Assembly (NCBI GenBank): GCA_019931185.1
Contig: JAINDK010000034.1
Location: 1 to 52,277, forward strand
Length of the DNA: 52,277 bases
Reading direction: 5' to 3'
Source: Bryobacter sp. CoA8 C33
GTDB lineage: Bacteria; Acidobacteriota; Terriglobia; Bryobacterales; Bryobacteraceae
In this document: positions 17,761-25,229 of the stretch, in pieces
How positions within the stretch are numbered: the first letter of the stretch is position 1
How the letters are laid out: each line of letters begins with the position of its first letter
Notes under the pieces: generated by a model
What the model was told of the DNA's origin: nothing
What the model saw: only the letters and a program-made list of their open reading frames with translations
Databases searched by the model: none
Program-made: the position numbers and the translations under genes

Positions 17761-17814
17761 GGTGCGATGTGACCTCCAAGATAATTCAACCGAATGCGAT
17801 AGACAATACGAGAA

Positions 17815-19152
17815 CTAGTGTGTCCATACCGGCATCTCATTGCGACCGGCGGTAGTCAGTTGCCGCAGACGCGTTCCGTCCGCGAGCATGGTCCAGATCT
17901 GAAGGCTGCCGCCGCGGTTCGAACAAAAGACCAGATGCAAGCCGTCCGGCCCCCAAACGGGGTTCAGGTTGCGGCCCGCGCCATGAGTCAATTGCGTGAT
18001 TTCACGCTTGGCAACATCCATCATGAAGATATTGAAGTCACCCGGTTCCAGTCCCCGAGTCCATGAAAAAGAAATAATCTGACCATTGGGGTGCCAGGAC
18101 GGATTCGCCGCGGTCCCCGTACCGTCGGTGAGCCTTTCGACATCGGACCCACTACTATTCATTCTATAGATTTGTACAGGTCCGGATCTACCTGAAACGA
18201 AAACAACTTCAGAAGAATTTTTCGGATTAATCTTTGGTTCGGTCTCAACGGCCCGGGCCGAGGTGACGCGGTTGAGGTTGGAGCCGTCCGAGTTGGCGCT
18301 AAAGATATTAGGAAATCCGCCGCCGATTTTGGTGGAAAAGAGCATGGATTTGCCGTCCGGGGCGAAGTTTGGACTGGCGACGATGCTCGAGACGGGGTTG
18401 ACGAAGGTGAGCCGCCGGGCCGATTCGGCATTGAGAACGGTGATGCCGGGGTTGCCCTGGAGAAAACTGGTGAAAGCAAGTTTGGAATTGTCGGGACTGA
18501 GGACGGGGGTAGTGCAGATGCTGTTGAAGCGGGTGATCTGGCGCTGGTTCGATCCGTCATAATCCATCGACCAGATCTCTTTGGAACCGGTGCGGTTGGA
18601 GACGAAGTAGATCTTCGAGCCGAGCAGGGATTTGGCGCCGAATTTGGCCAGGATATCAGCGGCAAATTCGCGGGCGATTTTTTTCGCGCCGTCTTCGCTG
18701 ATGGGTCCGAAGTAGACCTTGCCGAACATTTGGGCGTTGGTGAGGTCGGGCTGAGTGACGTCGTAGAGCCAGCCGAAGAGGACGAGTTGGTTGTTTTGTA
18801 TGGCGCAATACCCCATGGCGAGGTAATTGGCCTTGACGGTGGGATTGGACCAATCGGTGAGCCAGGGGCCTTGAGAACGGCCGCCGATGGGGGCCTTCCA
18901 ATCCTGGGGCGCCTGGGGAACCTGCAGGGGGTAGAAGCTCTTGGGGGCCATGCGGAAGAGGCCGGCGGAGGCGACTTCATCGAAGAGAGTGAGATTGAAG
19001 AGTTGCATCCAGGGCTGGGCCTCGCCCGCGCCGCGAAAGTCGGGAATGGCAATGGTGGGCTGCTGGCCGCCAGTGATGCGGCTGATGATGTCGGCGGATT
19101 GCCCGTGGAGGGCGGGAGCAAGGAAAGTGAGCAGAGCGGTGCGGCGATTCAT
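17815..19152 (-). CDS. tolB: TolB, periplasmic beta-propeller of the Tol-Pal system
   Basis: A 445-residue protein with leader MNRRTALLTFLAPALHGQS. The N-terminal alpha/beta domain (PTIAIPDFRG, LFDEVASAGLFRM, YLAMGYCAI) covers about residues 30-165. The C-terminal six-bladed propeller shows repeated WD40-like PD motifs: IYFVSNRTGSKEIWSMDYDGSNQRQIT, LSPDNSKLAFTS, FAPDGKSMLFST, WHPNGQIISFSW and WGPDGLHLVFCSNRGG. In the family, TolB binds Pal and the TolA C-terminus. It lies 10 bases after tolA and is in normal order within the locus. Confidence 0.92.
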   Translation of the reverse strand: MNRRTALLTFLAPALHGQSADIISRITGGQQPTIAIPDFRGAGEAQPWMQLFNLTLFDEVASAGLFRMAPKSFYPLQVPQAPQDWKAPIGGRSQGPWLTDWSNPTVKANYLAMGYCAIQNNQLVLFGWLYDVTQPDLTNAQMFGKVYFGPISEDGAKKIAREFAADILAKFGAKSLLGSKIYFVSNRTGSKEIWSMDYDGSNQRQITRFNSICTTPVLSPDNSKLAFTSFLQGNPGITVLNAESARRLTFVNPVSSIVASPNFAPDGKSMLFSTKIGGGFPNIFSANSDGSNLNRVTSARAVETEPKINPKNSSEVVFVSGRSGPVQIYRMNSSGSDVERLTDGTGTAANPSWHPNGQIISFSWTRGLEPGDFNIFMMDVAKREITQLTHGAGRNLNPVWGPDGLHLVFCSNRGGSLQIWTMLADGTRLRQLTTAGRNEMPVWTH

Positions 19153-19162
19153 CGGATGGGGA

Positions 19163-19930
19163 TTACCTCTTCAGTTCAAACCAGAATTCTATGTTCGCAG
19201 AGTTCTTTTCGAAACCCTGGGGCAGGGGCGGCATGGGGTTGGCCTCATGGACGGCTCTTTCGGTGGACTTGTCGAGCGCGTAATTGCCCGAGGATTGGAC
19301 TATGCGGATGTTGGAAATGTTGCCGTCGCGGGAAATATTAAAGGTCAGAATACAGGGGGGCGCATTGCGGAGGCGGGCATCGACATCATTGGTGCGCCAG
19401 CGCTGGGCAACGCGCTCGCGGATGAGTTTTTCATACCAGCCGAAACGGTTGCCGAAGGGCGAGCTGGTGCTGGTGCCGACGCCGCCGGAACCCTGGACGC
19501 CGATCATGGGGGAGACGGCGGCCTGGCCAAGCGTGGAGGTGAGCTGATTGGGGACGATGGGGTCTTCGCGGTAGCGCTGGTTGGTGGCGATGACTTCCTG
19601 CTTTGTCTTCTTCAATTTTTTGCCGATGGCGATGGCATCGGGGTCGTCGGGTTTAGGCTGGGATTTTTTTGCACTCTTCTCGGGCGGGCGCACGAGAGAC
19701 TCGGTGTCGTTGGCGAGCCGGTTGAGGGGGCCATCGCGGCGGGGGATGGGGATCTGGGCGACGGCGGAAACCCCGGCCGAGGCGCCGAGGGAATTGGGGT
19801 CGCCGAAGCGGTCGCGGGCGCGCTGATTCCAGTACTCATAGGCAAAGAGCGCGCCGAGGATGCCGGCATGCAGCAGCAGGGAGTTGCGGAAGCCGTGGGG
19901 CCTAGCGGCGGCGGGGTGAATAGCTGTCAT
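19163..19930 (-). CDS. tolA: TolA-like energy transducer (TonB-type C-terminus)
   Basis: A 255-residue protein. One membrane helix lies near residues 16-33 (NSLLLHAGILGALFAYEYW), so the protein is anchored in the inner membrane with the rest in the periplasm. A Lys/Pro-rich linker follows (PPEKSAKKSQPKPDD, GKKLKKTKQEV), much shorter than the long helical domain of E. coli TolA. The C-terminal domain has the TonB/TolA pattern: YEKLIRERVAQRWRTN, ILTFNISRDGNISNIRIVQSSG and AVHEANPMPPLPQGF. It reads 29 bases into the end of tolR, which supports a single transcript. The name is from position and fold; as a sequence it would be called energy transducer TonB. Confidence 0.82.
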   Translation of the reverse strand: MTAIHPAAARPHGFRNSLLLHAGILGALFAYEYWNQRARDRFGDPNSLGASAGVSAVAQIPIPRRDGPLNRLANDTESLVRPPEKSAKKSQPKPDDPDAIAIGKKLKKTKQEVIATNQRYREDPIVPNQLTSTLGQAAVSPMIGVQGSGGVGTSTSSPFGNRFGWYEKLIRERVAQRWRTNDVDARLRNAPPCILTFNISRDGNISNIRIVQSSGNYALDKSTERAVHEANPMPPLPQGFEKNSANIEFWFELKR

Positions 19931-20354
19931 CGGTTTCGGTAACGAGGCGGACGCCGATCTTGGCGGCGGTCAATTCCGAGACGACCTTGGCGATGGGGTC
20001 GTAGACGGTGGACTTGTCGGCGCGGAGATAGACCAGGTCTTCCTTGGCCTTTCGGTTGGCCTTCACCTTTTCGACGAGTTGGTTGATGTTGACGGGCTGG
20101 TCGTTGAAGTAAAGCTCGCCGGATTTGGTGATGTTGACGACGTTGAGGTCCTGGGCGGAGGCGCGCTCGGTCTTTACCTTGGGCACCTCGATCTCGAGGC
20201 CGAACTGCATGGCCTGGGCGGTGAGCATGAAAATAATGAGCAGCACGAGAACGACGTCGACGAGCGGGACGACATTGATCTCCGACATCGTGGTGCCGCC
20301 GTAGCGGCGGCCGCGGCGGCCGCCTGGGGAAGACTGATCGATCGAGAAGCCCAT
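19902..20354 (-). CDS. tolR: TolR/ExbD-family proton-channel subunit
   Basis: A 150-residue protein with one membrane helix (residues 28-48) carrying the conserved Asp of the family in INVVPLVDVVLVLLIIFML, which takes part in proton flow. The periplasmic part (EIEVPKVK, LYFNDQPVNINQLVEKVKANR, VYLRADKSTVYDPIAKVVSELTAAKI) is standard for ExbD/TolR. A Gly/Arg-rich N-terminal tail precedes the helix. It lies 6 bases after tolQ and overlaps tolA. Confidence 0.92.
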   Translation of the reverse strand: MGFSIDQSSPGGRRGRRYGGTTMSEINVVPLVDVVLVLLIIFMLTAQAMQFGLEIEVPKVKTERASAQDLNVVNITKSGELYFNDQPVNINQLVEKVKANRKAKEDLVYLRADKSTVYDPIAKVVSELTAAKIGVRLVTETDDSYSPRRR

Positions 20355-20360
20355 GGCGGA

Positions 20361-21032
20361 TTAACCCTCGAAGGTCCTTTCGACGAAGTTCATGAACTCG
20401 AGCGAGAAGTCCTCGAGGCGATTGCCGATTTCCTTGATCTGGGCCCCGAGATAGTTATAAGCGACGGCGGCGGGGATGGCCGCGGCCAGACCGGCGCCGG
20501 TGGCGATGAGGGCATCGGCGATACCGGGGCCGACCGTGCGGAGGCTGACGCTGGCCGACAGGGACAGGGCCTGGAAGGCGTCGATGATGCCCCAGACGGT
20601 GCCGAACAGGCCGATGAAGGGGGTGACGGAGGCGATCGTGGCGAGCCAGTTCATATTACGCTCGAGCTTCTGAATCTCTTCACTGATGCCTAACTGCAGA
20701 TTGCGTTCGATCATCGGCTTATTACGGATTTGATTCCGGCCGCGGGCTTGGCGTTCCACCTCGGCATAACCAAAGTCGAAGACGGCGACCATGGGGGCGG
20801 CGGCGAATTGCTCGGCGGCCGCCGTGAGGGCATCAAAAGTATTGGCCTTGCGGAAGACGCGGAGAAAGCCGCGGTTGGCCGCCAGCGCGCGCTGGATCAC
20901 GTTCCACTTGGTGAAGATGATCGACCAGCTCAACAGCGAAGCGAGGATGAGCAGCAGGAGAACGCTGAAGGACACCGGCTTGGTGGGATCGAAGAGTTCG
21001 CTCAATTTGAGCTGCAACAGAAAGGCAATCAT
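20361..21032 (-). CDS. tolQ: TolQ/ExbB-family proton-channel subunit
   Basis: A 223-residue inner-membrane protein of the MotA/TolQ/ExbB family and first gene of the Tol-Pal unit. Three helices are visible: PVSFSVLLLLILASLLSWSI near residue 20, then WLATIASVTPFIGLFGTVWGI (with the conserved Thr, Pro and Gly residues) and IADALIATGAGLAAAIPAAVAYNYL. With TolR it uses proton flow to drive TolA. The start is 55 bases from the divergent recN start, so the promoter lies in that gap or inside recN's 5' region. Confidence 0.92.
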   Translation of the reverse strand: MIAFLLQLKLSELFDPTKPVSFSVLLLLILASLLSWSIIFTKWNVIQRALAANRGFLRVFRKANTFDALTAAAEQFAAAPMVAVFDFGYAEVERQARGRNQIRNKPMIERNLQLGISEEIQKLERNMNWLATIASVTPFIGLFGTVWGIIDAFQALSLSASVSLRTVGPGIADALIATGAGLAAAIPAAVAYNYLGAQIKEIGNRLEDFSLEFMNFVERTFEG

Positions 21033-21087
21033 GAGCAGTCTTTATTATCGCCGCCAAGGATCGCCGCCTGCCAGTAAAATCAAGACG

Positions 21088-22740
21088 ATGCTGGTGGAAT
21101 TACTGGTCGAGAACTTTGCGGTGGCCGACCGCGTGCGCGTCCGGTTTCACGCCGGGCTGAACGTGCTGTCGGGGGAGACGGGCAGCGGCAAGAGTTTGAT
21201 TGTCGACTCGCTCGGATTGTTGTTCGGGGGGCGGGCTTCGGCCGAGGCGGTGCGCAGCGGGGCGGAGCGGGCGCGGATAGCCGGGATTTTCGAGGCGCCG
21301 CGGACGGCCGGGTTCCTCGAGTTGCTTGAGCAAGCGGGGCTCGAAATCGAAGAAGGTGAGTTGCTGATCGAGCGCGAGGTGCTGGCCAGTGGCAAGAGCC
21401 GGGCGTTTGTGGGGTCGCGGCCGGTGGCGGCGGGATTTCTGAAGGAACTGCAGCCGTATCTCGGCGACATACACGGGCAGCACGATCAGCAGCGGCTCTT
21501 CAGCGGCGCCGAGCAGCGGGCTATGCTCGATGAGTACTCAGGCCATGGGGCACTGCTGGCGCGGGTGGCGGAATTGTGGGAGCGGCTGCGGGCGGCCGAA
21601 AGCGAGTTGCGCCAACTGGAGGCGCGCGAGCAGGCGCTGCTGCGGCAGCGGGATTTGTGGATCTATCAGAAGCGGGAGATCGAGGCGGGCGGGCTGAAGC
21701 CAGGCGAGGATGCCCAACTCGAGCAGGAACTGAAGGTGCTCGCCAACGTGGTGAAGCTGCGGGAACTGGCCGAGGGTGCGCTTGGGGCGCTCGAGGAGCG
21801 CACGGTGGGGCAAGCGCTCAAGCGGGTGCAGGAATTGCGGCGGATCGATGAGAGCCTCGATGGTGTGGTCGAAAGCCTGCGCGGGGCCGAGGCGCTGCTC
21901 GATGATGCCACCCGCGACTTGAGCCGCTATGTAGACCGGCTCGAGGCGGACCCGGGGCGGCTGGCCGCGGTCGAAAACCGCCTGGCCGAAATTGATAAGT
22001 TACGGCGCAAATACGGACATAGCGTCGCCGAGATTCTCGCCTTCTACGATCAGGTGTGCGCGGACCTGGATCTGGCCGAGGGCGCCGGGGAGCGGCGTGA
22101 GGAATTGGTGCGTACCGTGGCGGCGCTGCGGGAGGAATACCGCGCGGCGGCCGGGGAGTTGACGGTGAGCCGGAGGGCGGCCGCGGTGCGGCTCGATGGG
22201 CAGGTGGAAAGCGAATTGAAGGATCTCAACATGGCGCGCAGCCGATTTGTGATTGCGGTGGCGGAGGACGAGTGGGGGCCGGAGGGCGCCGACGCGGTGC
22301 GTTTTCTGATTTCGACCAACCTGGGAGAGGAGCCGAAGCCGCTCGAAAAGGTGGCCAGCGGCGGGGAGCTGTCGCGGTTGGCGCTGGCCTTGAAGGTCAC
22401 GCTGGCGGCCAGCGGCGGGCGGACCATGGTCTTCGATGAAGTGGACGCTGGCATTGGCGGAAGCGCCGCCGAGCAGGTGGGCAAGAAGCTGAAGCGCCTG
22501 GCGCGCAACAATCAGCTGTTGTGCGTCACGCACCTGGCACAGATCGCTGCCTTCGGCGACCATCACTATTCAGTAGCGAAGAAGGAGAGCAAGGGCCGGA
22601 CTCACAGCGTGGTGACGGAGTTGAGCGGTGCCGAGCGAGTCGAAGAAGTGGCGCGGATGATCGGCGGCCAGCGTCTGACCGAGGAGGCGATGAAGTATGC
22701 CGGACAACTCATCGAAATGGGAGCGGAAACTTCGCTATAA
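21088..22740 (+). CDS. recN: RecN, DNA repair SMC-like ATPase
   Basis: The frame is open from 20791, but everything before 21088 is antisense to tolQ; starting at ATG 21088 (MLVELLVENFAVADRVRV) gives 550 residues, the usual RecN length. Walker A is GETGSGKS at residues 29-36. The middle is a long coiled coil (residues ~155-360, Glu/Arg/Leu-rich). The C-terminus has the ABC signature ASGGELSRLALALKV and Walker B with D-loop MVFDEVDAGIGGSAAEQVG, followed by CVTHLAQIAAFGDHHYSV. RecN acts at DNA double-strand breaks with RecA. There is no LexA-type box that I can support upstream. Confidence 0.93.
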   Translation: MLVELLVENFAVADRVRVRFHAGLNVLSGETGSGKSLIVDSLGLLFGGRASAEAVRSGAERARIAGIFEAPRTAGFLELLEQAGLEIEEGELLIEREVLASGKSRAFVGSRPVAAGFLKELQPYLGDIHGQHDQQRLFSGAEQRAMLDEYSGHGALLARVAELWERLRAAESELRQLEAREQALLRQRDLWIYQKREIEAGGLKPGEDAQLEQELKVLANVVKLRELAEGALGALEERTVGQALKRVQELRRIDESLDGVVESLRGAEALLDDATRDLSRYVDRLEADPGRLAAVENRLAEIDKLRRKYGHSVAEILAFYDQVCADLDLAEGAGERREELVRTVAALREEYRAAAGELTVSRRAAAVRLDGQVESELKDLNMARSRFVIAVAEDEWGPEGADAVRFLISTNLGEEPKPLEKVASGGELSRLALALKVTLAASGGRTMVFDEVDAGIGGSAAEQVGKKLKRLARNNQLLCVTHLAQIAAFGDHHYSVAKKESKGRTHSVVTELSGAERVEEVARMIGGQRLTEEAMKYAGQLIEMGAETSL

Positions 22741-22748
22741 TCGAAAAC

Positions 22749-22838
22749 GGTGAGGTGCGAGAGTGGTTGAATCGGGCGGTCTCGAAAACCGTTGATGCGG
22801 AAACGTATCCGTGGGTTCGAATCCCACCCTCACCGCCA
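22749..22838 (+). tRNA. tRNA-Ser (anticodon CGA)
   Basis: Acceptor arms GGTGAGG (22749-22755) and CCTCACC (22828-22834) pair perfectly, followed by G and an encoded CCA at 22836-22838. The anticodon loop CTCGAAA (22781-22787) gives CGA at 22783-22785, which reads UCG serine codons. A long variable arm lies between the anticodon stem and the T loop GGTTCGAATCC, as expected for class II tRNA-Ser. It begins 8 bases after the recN stop. Confidence 0.97.
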
Positions 22839-22844
22839 GAATCC

Positions 22845-22865
22845 TTCCTCGAGGAAAGATTTTTG
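22845..22865 (+). terminator. Rho-independent terminator after tRNA-Ser
   Basis: TTCCTC (22845-22850) and GAGGAA (22851-22856) form a short palindrome, followed within three bases by TTTTT. It begins 6 bases after the CCA end of the tRNA. The stem is short, so the strength is uncertain. Confidence 0.5.
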
Positions 22866-23093
22866 GATCTTGACTGGTTTCGTGCCTACGCCTGAGCACG
22901 GAAATTGTCTTTCAACTGCCTACCTGTTGATTCCCCGATTTGCGTGATTCGGTTTAGTGGTGCGAATGTTTGGGGCCGATGGCCCGTACGACTTGGGGGC
23001 GGGTGCGGAGCGGAATCCTACTTCTGATTTGTTTGTTAGGCTCTGAAGCGCAAAGCGCGGAAAAAAACTGACATTTTTGTTGTTGTCGATTTG

Positions 23094-23099
23094 TATACT
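23094..23099 (+). promoter_or_regulatory. Possible -10 box (TATACT) close to the ECF sigma start
   Basis: TATACT stands 8 bases before the ATG of the sigma gene, in an AT-rich stretch after CTGACATTTTTG. The spacing from CTGACA is 20 bases, too long for a normal sigma-70 promoter, so no good -35 box is assigned. If used, the transcript would start at or very near the ATG and be leaderless. TATACT also occurs 10 bases before the kinase start on the other strand (28886-28891). Confidence 0.35.
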
Positions 23100-23107
23100 A
23101 AAGGCTT

Positions 23108-23686
23108 ATGTTTGCTCCCCCTGAGACGCTGAAAGCACTGCTGGCACAGTCACAGGATGGCAAGGGTGAGGCGGACGTGAAGCTATTCACGCTGCTCTAT
23201 GACGATTTGCGGCAATTGGCGCGCCAGATGCTGCGTCAGGAACGCGACGGGCATAGTGTTCAGGCTACGGCTCTTGTGCACGAAGCCTTTTTGCGGCTGG
23301 CCGCCAGCGGCGGTGCCTGGACGACGAACGACCGCAAGCATTTTCTTGCGCTTGCCGGACGGGTGATGCGCCGGCTGCTGATCGACCGCATCCGGCGTAA
23401 GCAAGCCCTGAAGCGTCCGCAAGCTCAGAGCATGGAAGAGGAAATCGATTTCGAAATCGCCACGCCGGCAAACCAGGAAGCGATTCTGGAGATCGACCAC
23501 GCGCTCGAAAAACTGGAGGCTCTTTCGCCTCGCACGGCTCGCATCGTCGAATGGCATTATCTGATTGGGTTCACGATTGAGGAAATCGCGGCGACGCTCG
23601 AGGTGTCTCCGCGCACGATACATCGCGACCTGAACATGGCGAAGTGCTTTCTGAGCGAAGCATTGCAGGGAATCCAGGTAAAGTGA
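23108..23686 (+). CDS. ECF-type RNA polymerase sigma factor (PF07638-like)
   Basis: A 192-residue protein with the two sigma regions and nothing else. Region 2 runs about residues 20-100: YDDLRQLARQMLRQE, TALVHEAFLRLA, then HFLALAGRVMRRLLIDRIRRKQALKR. Region 4 runs about residues 130-185, ending in the helix-turn-helix IEEIAATLEVSPRTIHRDLNMAKCFL. This subgroup is expanded in Acidobacteriota and Planctomycetota and is typically found beside Ser/Thr kinases, which are thought to control it by phosphorylation instead of an anti-sigma factor. A kinase with the matching N-terminal pattern lies in the same cluster. It precedes the subtilisin gene by 42 bases on the same strand. Confidence 0.88.
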   Translation: MFAPPETLKALLAQSQDGKGEADVKLFTLLYDDLRQLARQMLRQERDGHSVQATALVHEAFLRLAASGGAWTTNDRKHFLALAGRVMRRLLIDRIRRKQALKRPQAQSMEEEIDFEIATPANQEAILEIDHALEKLEALSPRTARIVEWHYLIGFTIEEIAATLEVSPRTIHRDLNMAKCFLSEALQGIQVK

Positions 23687-23728
23687 ATCATCGCCCGGCG
23701 CGGTGATCGCCAAGCGAGGAACTTCGCC

Positions 23729-24841
23729 ATGGCCAAGGTATCTGGCAAGCAGCCCCCCGGTGCAACGGGCTATCCGACGAACCTGCTTTCGCCGGCGGCC
23801 TCTTCCGCCTGGGACGCCCTCGTGCGATTGGCGCTTGCACGCAATCCCGGCTTTGTTCCGCCCCGAAAACCGGAAATCCGCCCCGGGCCTGACGCGGCGC
23901 TGCCCGTCGAACGCTCGGATGGTCCGGGTGAAGAGCCGCCACTCGATGCCACGGCTCATCCGGGTGGTAGCGTGCCGCCTTATCTGGCGCAGATCGCCGT
24001 TGAGCAAGCCTGGTGCCGGGGAGCCGGGCGCGGCGTCAACGTCACCATCGTCGATAAGAGTTTCTTTACTGCTCATCCGGCTTTTCCTGGCTCGATTCAG
24101 CGAGCCTCACTCGCATTCGGCGATCACAACCCCCGTGCCATGGCGCATGGGACCAACGTGTTGGGAATCTTGGCGAGGCAGCATCCAGATTATGGAGTGG
24201 GGATTGTACCCTGTGCGAATTACCGGCTGGGTACTTATTATCAGCGGCCGAAGGGGGAAAAGATCAGCTTTCTGAGCCTGCTGGTGCTTGCCGGGCAAGG
24301 CAGCCCACCGCCCGATGTGCTGGTGCTGCCGGTGCAAGCCGAAGGCTTGCCGCTGGAGACGAATCCGGATTACAGCGAAGCCATCCGGTTGATCGTCGGG
24401 GCCGGAGTCCATGTGATCGCCTCGGCCGGAAACAGAGCCACCAGACTGACGAAGCGCCACTTTCCTCTGCCGCCTCCAGGGTCGATTCTTGTTGGGGCGG
24501 GGGACGCGCAGGGTAACCGGTGCGACATTTCAAACTACGGTGAACGCGTCGTGGCCTTCGCGCAAGGGTACAGCATATTTACTGCGTCCGTGGACGACAC
24601 CCGCCGCAAACCGCTGCCGTGCTCCACCAGTCACTTTGGCGGCACCTCCGCCGCGACGGCCATCGTGGCGGCCGTGGTTTGTGCGATCCAGGGGGTGAAA
24701 AGGCTGGCCCCGGAACAGTTAGCAACCGTTCTATTGAAAGGCGGTTTCCCTTGCCAGCCCAAGGCGAAAATCGGCATTCGCCCTAACCTCAAAGGTATCT
24801 TCGATCATCTTGAAGCTAGCGGGCCTTATACTGAATCGTAA
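23729..24841 (+). CDS. Subtilisin-like S8 serine protease, no signal peptide
   Basis: A 370-residue protein preceded by GAGGA at good distance. The first 85 residues are Pro/Ala-rich and look like a pro-region or linker. The complete triad is present: Asp109 in VNVTIVDKSFF, His140 in MAHGTNVLGILA and Ser307 in GGTSAATAIVAAVV, with the oxyanion Asn235 in ASAGN. The Asp motif reads VDKS instead of the usual D-T/S-G. No signal peptide or membrane helix is seen, so it probably works in the cytosol, as in several peptide-maturation systems. It lies between the sigma gene and the YcaO gene on the same strand; its 3' end overlaps the convergent small gene by 26 bases. Confidence 0.87.
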   Translation: MAKVSGKQPPGATGYPTNLLSPAASSAWDALVRLALARNPGFVPPRKPEIRPGPDAALPVERSDGPGEEPPLDATAHPGGSVPPYLAQIAVEQAWCRGAGRGVNVTIVDKSFFTAHPAFPGSIQRASLAFGDHNPRAMAHGTNVLGILARQHPDYGVGIVPCANYRLGTYYQRPKGEKISFLSLLVLAGQGSPPPDVLVLPVQAEGLPLETNPDYSEAIRLIVGAGVHVIASAGNRATRLTKRHFPLPPPGSILVGAGDAQGNRCDISNYGERVVAFAQGYSIFTASVDDTRRKPLPCSTSHFGGTSAATAIVAAVVCAIQGVKRLAPEQLATVLLKGGFPCQPKAKIGIRPNLKGIFDHLEASGPYTES

Positions 24842-25088
24842 TGGACTTGAAGGGCGCGGTTGTATTCAGGCTTTTCAATAAGATTTCCTTGACGCTCTTG
24901 TTGTTGAACAGAATATCGTTAATGTAAATGCTCTTGTTTTCACTTTCCACGGTGAATTTGGAGCCTGCGACGAATTTAGCTTCCGGGCCGGAACCTCCCT
25001 CGGCCAGGATCAATTTTCTGGTTTCTGTAAAGTTAGCGCTGCTGATCCGTGGAGCAGCCGGGGCGTTGTTGGTCTTTTTCTTTGCCAT
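24816..25088 (-). CDS. 90-residue protein of unknown family; possible precursor peptide
   Basis: A small basic protein (MAKKKTNNAPAAPRISS at the start), Ser/Thr/Asn/Lys-rich and free of Cys. The second half (FTVESENKSIYINDILFNN and KEILLKSLNTTAPFKSI) alternates hydrophobic and polar residues as in a small beta-alpha domain. AGGAG lies 15 bases before the ATG, a long but possible distance. Base use is clearly more AT-rich than that of its neighbours. It is divergent from the YcaO gene (141 bases) and ends inside the protease gene's 3' end. Its place between a YcaO and a protease makes it the best candidate here for a modified peptide, with Ser/Thr as possible targets, but it has no recognised leader motif and may instead be a small folded or regulatory protein. 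Confidence 0.55.
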   Translation of the reverse strand: MAKKKTNNAPAAPRISSANFTETRKLILAEGGSGPEAKFVAGSKFTVESENKSIYINDILFNNKSVKEILLKSLNTTAPFKSITIQYKAR

Positions 25089-25125
25089 TGTGGTAGTAAT
25101 ACTCTCCTACTTTTTGATTGACGGG

Positions 25126-25155
25126 TTGACAACTTGTGCCGCTCACGCGATTTTA
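25126..25155 (+). promoter_or_regulatory. Candidate sigma-70 promoter for the YcaO gene
   Basis: A perfect TTGACA at 25126-25131 is followed after 18 bases by ATTTTA (25150-25155), a weak -10 match. A direct repeat TTGAC-GGG-TTGAC (25118-25130) covers the -35 box and could be an operator. The leader to the YcaO ATG would be about 70 bases. Confidence 0.35.
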
Positions 25156-25229
25156 GTGCGGCTGCGGCAGTTCTCCCAACTTAATACCGTGAAGACCAAT
25201 CTGGCAAGAGCTCGCCTGAATTTGCACCC

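Noticed and set aside
22521-22895. Frame overlapping recN 3' end, tRNA-Ser and its terminator
   Set aside because: It reads through a perfect tRNA gene, which excludes it.
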